From: Herbidospora sakaeratensis
GTDB taxonomy: Bacteria > Actinomycetota > Actinomycetes > Streptosporangiales > Streptosporangiaceae
NCBI RefSeq assembly: GCF_001570525.1
Contig: NZ_BBXC01000024.1
Span: 89,784 to 153,783, forward strand
DNA length: 64,000 nucleotides
Reading direction: 5' to 3'
In this document: positions 59,206 through 64,000 of the stretch, in pieces
Position numbering within the stretch: position 1 is the stretch's first letter
Layout: the number at the start of each line of letters is the position of its first letter
Translations under genes and position numbers: made by a program
The notes under the pieces: generated by a model
Databases searched by the model: none
Seen by the model: only the letters and a program-made list of their open reading frames with translations
Told to the model about the DNA's origin: nothing

Positions 59206-59250
59206 TCCCGGAGATCGCTACGCTGTGGCCCAGCCTCTGGAAGGACCGTT

Positions 59251-60150
59251 TTGTCGAGACCGGCATTGCTCACCTGGTTGATGGCCGCGGTCGTCGCCGC
59301 CTATCCGACCTGGGAGGAATGGGGCTACCGCCTCGACCCCGCTGCCCTGGAGGGCTACTCCTGCATGGGCTCGGGATGGTTGGACACCTCCCCGCTCGAC
59401 CCCCTGCGGGGCGATCTCGACGCGCTCCTGATGGACGTCGAAGCCTTCGCCATCCCCTCGCTGCTGATCATCATGGGAGCGTTCTTCGCCCGCCGTGATT
59501 CCCGGCGCGCGGGCCGGCGGACGGCGGGGGTGCTCGTTCTGATCGCGGTCGTCAAACCGGCCACTCCTCTCTACAGCTCGCCCGAGGAGTGCGGCGGCAC
59601 GATCCCCATCCTCAGCGCCGAGTGGTTCGCCACGGTGCTGGACAGCTGGGGCAGCACCCAGGTCTGCCTCATCGCCGCGGCCGCGCTCGTCCTCCTCGTC
59701 ACCTGGAGGGAAAGCGCCTCGTCGTCGACCGGGACGACCTGGCGTCGGGCGGTGGCGCTCCTGGTCGACTACGTGATCCTCATCGTGGTCCTGTCGCTGA
59801 TCGGCCAGATGTGGTTCAGCCTGGACTACGGGCTGCTGAACAGGGCCACGGTCCATTGGGACGTCATCGATTTCGACCGGTGGTTCGTCGTGCTCGTCGT
59901 GTTCCTGTACTTCTGGGCCCAGCACACCCTCTGGGGACAGACGCCGGGCAAGCGCCTCATGGGCATCCGCGTCGTCCCCAACCGCCCCGCCGGGCGGATG
60001 GCCCTTCGCGCGCTCGTTCCGTTGCTCGTCTTCGTCGCGGTCGCCGGGCCCGTCGTCTTCATCGTCGACGCAATGTGGGCGCTCCTCGACCCGGAGGGCC
60101 GGGCGCTGCACGACCGGTTGCTGAAGACCGAGGTCGCCCGGAGAGCGTGA
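59251..60150 (+). CDS. RDD-family membrane protein
   Basis: 299 aa. TTWRRAVALLVDYVILIVVLSLIG is the RDD entry (here RRA...D), then FLYFWAQHTLWGQTPGKRLMGIRVV, the family signature, and RALVPLLVFVAVAGPVVFI. An extra N-terminal membrane region (1-150) is fused to it. RDD proteins are poorly defined; some carry ions. The start is TTG 59251 with GGAAGG seven bases before it. Confidence 0.82.
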   Translation: MSRPALLTWLMAAVVAAYPTWEEWGYRLDPAALEGYSCMGSGWLDTSPLDPLRGDLDALLMDVEAFAIPSLLIIMGAFFARRDSRRAGRRTAGVLVLIAVVKPATPLYSSPEECGGTIPILSAEWFATVLDSWGSTQVCLIAAAALVLLVTWRESASSSTGTTWRRAVALLVDYVILIVVLSLIGQMWFSLDYGLLNRATVHWDVIDFDRWFVVLVVFLYFWAQHTLWGQTPGKRLMGIRVVPNRPAGRMALRALVPLLVFVAVAGPVVFIVDAMWALLDPEGRALHDRLLKTEVARRA

Positions 60151-60219
60151 CTTTTGTCAGCCTGACCACCCGACAAGCTTCACTACCCCGATAATTCCGG
60201 CGTTTCTACCGTTGTCCCC

Positions 60220-61110
60220 ATGGATGCGATCAACGTCGAAGGCGTGGCCAAGAGCTACGGTTCCGTCCAGGCCGTCGTACAGGAGAGCCTGCGGGTGCCC
60301 ACCGGGCAGGTCGTCGCGGTCCTCGGGCCCAACGGGGCCGGCAAGAGCACCTTGATCGGCATGGTGCTCGGGCTCGTCGCACCGGACGCCGGCCACGTCG
60401 AGCTGCTGGGCCGGAGCCCGGCCGAGGCCGCCGCGCGGGGGCTGGTCGGCGCGATGATCCAGCAGGGTGAGCTGGTGCCGAACCTGACCGTCCGGGAGGT
60501 CGTGGGGTTCGTGCGCGGGCTCTATCCCGCGCCGATGCCTCTGGACGACGTCCTGGAGCTGGCCGGTCTGGGCGAGCTGGCCAGACGCCGAACCGGGCGG
60601 TTGTCCGGCGGGCAGGCGCAGCGGGTGCGGTTCGCGATGGCCGTCGCGGGGGCGCCGGAGGTGCTCGTCCTCGACGAGCCGACGGCGGCGCTCGACGTGG
60701 AGGCCCGGCGGGCCTTCTGGGTGGCCATCCGGCGATACGCCGAGGGCGGGCGCACCGTTCTGTTCGCCACCCACCATCTGGAGGAGGCCGACGAGAACGC
60801 CGACCGCGTGGTCGTGGTGTCGCGTGGACGCATCGTCGCCGACGGCACGCCTGCCGAGATCAAGCGGCGGGCCGGTGGCAGGACCGTCCGGTTCCGGCTC
60901 GGCGACCAGCCCGCGGCGGGGCTCGAGAAGCTTCCGGAGGTGACGGCCGTGGAGGTCGGGGGCGGGTTCGTCACCCTGCACACGGGCGACCCCGACACGG
61001 TGGTCGCCTCGCTCTACTCGACCGGGCTGACGATCCGCGACCTGGAGATCACCACTCCCGCGCTCGAAGACGCCTTTCTCTCTCTGACCGCCGGAGGGCC
61101 GGCATGCTGA
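60220..61110 (+). CDS. ABC exporter ATPase, DrrA-like
   Basis: 296 aa. Walker A GPNGAGKST at 36-44, signature LSGGQAQRVRFAMAV, Walker B VLVLDEPTAALD, and switch His in ATHHLEEAD. The C-terminal extension (RTVRFRLGDQPAAG...) is typical of DrrA-type exporters of drugs or lipids. It overlaps the permease gene by seven bases. First of a four-gene exporter and two-component operon. Confidence 0.93.
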   Translation: MDAINVEGVAKSYGSVQAVVQESLRVPTGQVVAVLGPNGAGKSTLIGMVLGLVAPDAGHVELLGRSPAEAAARGLVGAMIQQGELVPNLTVREVVGFVRGLYPAPMPLDDVLELAGLGELARRRTGRLSGGQAQRVRFAMAVAGAPEVLVLDEPTAALDVEARRAFWVAIRRYAEGGRTVLFATHHLEEADENADRVVVVSRGRIVADGTPAEIKRRAGGRTVRFRLGDQPAAGLEKLPEVTAVEVGGGFVTLHTGDPDTVVASLYSTGLTIRDLEITTPALEDAFLSLTAGGPAC

Positions 61111-61835
61111 ACTATCTCCGTCTCGAACTGCTCCAGGTCCTTCGCGACCGCTACTACCTGTTCTTCGCGCTCGCTCTCCCCGTCGCCTTCTACTTGTTGT
61201 GGTCGAGCATCTTCGCCGGGGACCGGCTCGATCCCGTGACCGGGCTGACGTCTTCGGTCGACATCATGATCTCCATGGCCTCCTACGGCGCACTCGGCGC
61301 GACGTTGATGAGCACCGGGGTGCGGCTGGCCGCCGAGCGGCGCAGCGGGTGGTTGCGGCAGTTGCGGGTGACCCCGTTGACGCCGGCGACGGTGATCGTG
61401 GTGAAGACGCTGGCCGCCATGTCGCTGGGGTTGCCGGCCGTGGTCCTCGTCGGGCTGGCGTCGGTGCTCTGGCAGGGCGTGCGGCTCGATCCGCCGCAGT
61501 GGGTCGCGATCACGGCGCTGCTCTGGGTCGGCACGTTGCCCTTCGCCGCGCTCGGCACCCTGATCGGGTCGCTGGCCGGGCCGGACGCCGCCCAGCCGAT
61601 CACCCTCGGGGCCTACTTCGGGTTGGCGGTCGCCGGGGGCATGTGGGTGCCGCTGTCGGTGTTGCCGCAGGTGATCAGGGACGTCGCCGCCGCGCTGCCC
61701 TCCACCCGGTTCGCCGAGCTGGGGCGGGCCGTGGCCGCCGGGCACGCGCCGCCGGTGTCGGCCGGGATCGTGCTGGCCGCCTGGACCGCCGCGCTGGGCG
61801 TGCTCGCCGTCGTCGCCTATCGGCGGGCCTGGTGA
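61104..61835 (+). CDS. ABC-2-type permease
   Basis: 243 aa, six helices: YYLFFALALPVAFYLLW, IMISMASYGALGATLMSTGVRLA, VIVVKTLAAMSLGLPAVVLVGL, LLWVGTLPFAALGTLIGSLAG, ITLGAYFGLAVAGGMWVPLSVL and IVLAAWTAALGVLAVVAY. It makes the pore for the preceding ATPase. Its stop overlaps the histidine kinase GTG. Confidence 0.92.
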   Translation: MLNYLRLELLQVLRDRYYLFFALALPVAFYLLWSSIFAGDRLDPVTGLTSSVDIMISMASYGALGATLMSTGVRLAAERRSGWLRQLRVTPLTPATVIVVKTLAAMSLGLPAVVLVGLASVLWQGVRLDPPQWVAITALLWVGTLPFAALGTLIGSLAGPDAAQPITLGAYFGLAVAGGMWVPLSVLPQVIRDVAAALPSTRFAELGRAVAAGHAPPVSAGIVLAAWTAALGVLAVVAYRRAW

Positions 61836-62953
61836 GACGGTTCCTCGTCGGCGACGTCCAGGGGCCTGAGCTGCTGCAACGGGTGTTCTGGACGTCGTTC
61901 GGGCTGCTGTTCCTGATCCCGGTCGTGGTGGACGTGGCCCATTACGAAGGGGTCCGGCGCTGGCTCGGGTGGCTGGGCCTGGCGGTGTTCGTCCTCACCT
62001 ACTACGCGGGCGCGTTCGTGGGGCGGAGCTGGGACGACCCGATGACCAAGCGGGAGATCCTGGTGCTGGCGGTGTTCACCCTGCTGGCGGTCGGGCTGCC
62101 GCTGGCCTTCGGCCTCGACTGGCTGGGGGTGATGTTGTACCTGGCGTTCGTGTACTCGATGGCGCTGCCGCTGCGGTGGACCCCGGCCGCCGTGGTGGCC
62201 TCGGCGGTGGTGACGGCCGGGACCGGCCTGCTCATCGGGGCGCCGCCCGCCGTCTACGGGGCTGTCGCCGGGGGAGTGCTGGCGCTGGGCATCCTGATGG
62301 CCGCGCTGCGGCACGCGCGCACGCTGGTGCTGCAACTCCAGGAGGCGCGGGACGAGGTGGCCCGGCTCGCCGCCGCCGACGAACGGCTGCGCATCGCCCG
62401 TGACCTGCACGACGTGCTCGGCCACACCCTGTCGCTGATCGTGCTGAAGAGCGAGCTCGCCCGGCGGCTGGCCGGCCGTGATCTCGACCGGGCCGTCGGC
62501 GAGATCGGCGACATCGAGTCGGCGGCGCGGTCGGCGCTGGCCAACGTCCGCGAGGTGGTCAGCGGTTACCGCAGGCGGGCGCTGAGCGAGGAGCTCGACG
62601 GCGCGCGGGCGACGCTGGCGGCGGCCGGGGTCGACGCGACGGTCCGCATGGCGGGTGGTCCGCTGCCCGAGGCGGCCGACGGCGTGTTCGGCTGGGCGGT
62701 CCGCGAGTCGGTCACCAACGTGGTCCGGCACGCCCGCGCGTCCCGCTGCGTCATCGAGATCGCCCACGGCGAGGGCTCGGCGACGCTGGAGATCCGCGAC
62801 GACGGCCCGGCCGGCGAGCAGCACGTGCCGGGCAACGGCCTCACCGGGTTGTCCGAACGGGTCGCCGCGGAGGGCGGCACGCTGGAGTCGGGGCCGCTGC
62901 CGGGCGGCGGCTTCCGCGTGGTCGTCCGGGTGCCCGTAGGGTCGGCCTCATGA
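61832..62953 (+). CDS. Sensor histidine kinase, NarX/DesK-type
   Basis: 373 aa. Five or six N-terminal helices (about 20-160), then coiled coil LQLQEARDEVARLAA and the HisKA_3 box RDLHDVLGHTLSLIVLKSEL with H193; HATPase region with VTNVVRHARASR, IRDDGPAG and GNGLTGLSERV. It resembles DesK-type sensors of membrane state, often beside ABC exporters they control. GTG 61832 overlaps the permease stop. Confidence 0.92.
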   Translation: MRRFLVGDVQGPELLQRVFWTSFGLLFLIPVVVDVAHYEGVRRWLGWLGLAVFVLTYYAGAFVGRSWDDPMTKREILVLAVFTLLAVGLPLAFGLDWLGVMLYLAFVYSMALPLRWTPAAVVASAVVTAGTGLLIGAPPAVYGAVAGGVLALGILMAALRHARTLVLQLQEARDEVARLAAADERLRIARDLHDVLGHTLSLIVLKSELARRLAGRDLDRAVGEIGDIESAARSALANVREVVSGYRRRALSEELDGARATLAAAGVDATVRMAGGPLPEAADGVFGWAVRESVTNVVRHARASRCVIEIAHGEGSATLEIRDDGPAGEQHVPGNGLTGLSERVAAEGGTLESGPLPGGGFRVVVRVPVGSAS

Positions 62954-63555
62954 TCAGGGTCATGCTGGCGGAAGACCAGAACTTGGTGCGCGGCGCCCTG
63001 GCGGCGCTGCTCGGCCTGGAAGAAGACCTGGAGATCGTCGCCGAGGCGGCCGACGGCGCCGAGGCGGTGGCCGTGGCCCGGCGGGTGCGGCCCGACGTGG
63101 CCCTGCTCGACATCGAGATGCCCGGCAAGGACGGCCTGACCGCGGCGGCCGAGATCCGCGCGGCGGTCCCCGAGTGCCATGTGATGATCCTGACCACGTT
63201 CGGCCGGCCCGGCTACCTGCGCCGGGCGATGGAGGCCGGCGCGTCGGCCTTCCTCATCAAGGACGGCCCGGCGGAGCAGCTGGCGGCCGCGATCCGGCGG
63301 GTGGTGGCCGGCGAACGTGTCATCGACCCAGCCCTCGCGGCGGCGGCGCTCAGCGCCGGTCCCAACCCGCTGTCGCAGCGGGAACGCGACGTCCTGACGG
63401 CCGGGGCGGGCGGCGCGACGATCGCCGACATCGCCTCCCGGTTGCACCTGTCGGAGGGCACCGTCCGCAACTACCTGTCGTCGGCCATCACCAAGGTGGG
63501 GGTGCGCAACCGCATCGAGGCCGCTCAGGCCGCCGAACGGAACGGCTGGCTCTGA
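62950..63555 (+). CDS. LuxR-type response regulator
   Basis: 201 aa. Receiver with D54 in VALLDIEMPGKDG, T/S and K in LTTF and LIKDG; LuxR helix-turn-helix at about 138-195 (LSQRERDVLTAGAGGATIADIASRLHL and VRNYLSSAITKVG). Partner of the kinase it overlaps; likely activates the upstream ABC genes. Confidence 0.94.
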   Translation: MIRVMLAEDQNLVRGALAALLGLEEDLEIVAEAADGAEAVAVARRVRPDVALLDIEMPGKDGLTAAAEIRAAVPECHVMILTTFGRPGYLRRAMEAGASAFLIKDGPAEQLAAAIRRVVAGERVIDPALAAAALSAGPNPLSQRERDVLTAGAGGATIADIASRLHLSEGTVRNYLSSAITKVGVRNRIEAAQAAERNGWL

Positions 63556-64000
63556 TCAGCGGGCCAGCGCGAACCGCGCGTCGGGCCGTGCTCCGGTCAG
63601 GGCGAGGTCGGCCAACACCCGCCCGACCGCCGGCACGAACTTGAAGCCGTGCCCCGAGAAACCCGCCGCCACGACGACCGGCCCGATCCGGTCGAGGACG
63701 AAGTCCGACGTCGGCGTGGTGGTGTAGGTGCAGCTGATCGGGGTGAAGACGCCCGGGTCGACCCCCGGCAACCAGAGGCGGGCGTACTCCCGCAGGAGGC
63801 GCATCTGGAGGGGGTCGGCCGTGAAGTCGCGGGTGTCGGGGTCGACCATCGGGCCGGTGCCGTGGAAGCCGACCTTGACGCCCTCGCCGGGGGTGGCCAG
63901 CCCGTACACGCCGCTGAGGAAACCGGTGGCCGCCAGGGTGCGCACGTCGAAGTGGTGGACGAAACTGGGCCACTCGGCGGCGTCGCGAAGCGCGGCGAAA
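63556..64000 (-). CDS. Sarcosine-oxidase-like FAD oxidoreductase, N-terminus cut by window edge
   Basis: The 148 visible residues are the C-terminal part of a monomeric sarcosine oxidase / N-methyltryptophan oxidase type enzyme: FISCTYTTTP-like region PISCTYTTTPTSDFVLDRI with the Cys that can hold FAD, and VVVAAGFSGHGFKFVPAVG, the family end motif. It oxidises N-methyl amino acids in relatives. The start lies beyond base 64000; the open frame reads to the edge. Confidence 0.85.
   Translation of the reverse strand, partial: FAALRDAAEWPSFVHHFDVRTLAATGFLSGVYGLATPGEGVKVGFHGTGPMVDPDTRDFTADPLQMRLLREYARLWLPGVDPGVFTPISCTYTTTPTSDFVLDRIGPVVVAAGFSGHGFKFVPAVGRVLADLALTGARPDARFALAR

Overview
The window is high-GC actinobacterial chromosome. 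Long GC-rich ORFs, many GTG starts, several probable leaderless promoters and the gene repertoire (Bpa proteasome activator, an EspI-like MinD ATPase, SpoIIE phosphatases, CopC/CopD, cobF) suggest a filamentous actinomycete, most likely of the Streptosporangiaceae type. The family assignment is inference.

Layout. 1-3.5 kb: the 3' end of a quinone oxidoreductase-bpa pair and a MinD-like ATPase. 3.6-23.0 kb: an actinomycete integrative and conjugative element (AICE, pSAM2 type) inserted in a tRNA-Ser(UGA) gene and bounded by a perfect 69-bp direct repeat (3627-3695 and 22930-22998). Its core is int-xis-rep (RepSA type), SpdB, an FtsK/TraB DNA pump, a KorSA-like GntR regulator with an operator, and a control region with two XRE/PLD-like paralogues, a Pif-like Nudix protein, an HD protein and a double-headed GntR regulator. 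Cargo sits at both ends. On the left is a three-gene, lower-GC operon that reads as a Lamassu-Cap4 anti-phage system (nuclease, small middle component, SMC-like ATPase). On the right is a lower-GC block with a ParB-domain protein, two partner genes and an HNH endonuclease.

23-30 kb: a secreted protein, a decayed stretch with gene remnants, a VOC protein, a PAS/GAF/SpoIIE phosphatase and a thiamine-diphosphate 2-oxo acid decarboxylase. 30.3-34.1 kb: a tight five-gene operon built around a bacterial NLR (NB-ARC/TPR). The N-terminus of the NLR carries a RHIM-like amyloid motif that recurs at the C-terminus of a small glycine-rich protein encoded last in the operon, a probable NLR-to-effector signalling pair.

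34.2-64 kb: mostly chromosomal housekeeping and envelope genes: uppP, an OhrR-like regulator with operator, cobF, NAD kinase, leaderless argG with an ARG box, a beta-lactamase-like lipoprotein, a P450, copC-copD/ctaG, a permease pair, CHAP, S66 and M15 peptidases, an AAA ATPase, a MauE pair, MarR/YceI, tRNA-Ser(GCU), an RNase H-domain protein, an RDD protein, an ABC exporter with two-component genes, and a truncated sarcosine-oxidase-like gene at the edge. Two intergenic arrays near 47.9 and 57.9 kb appear to share a degenerate repeat family.
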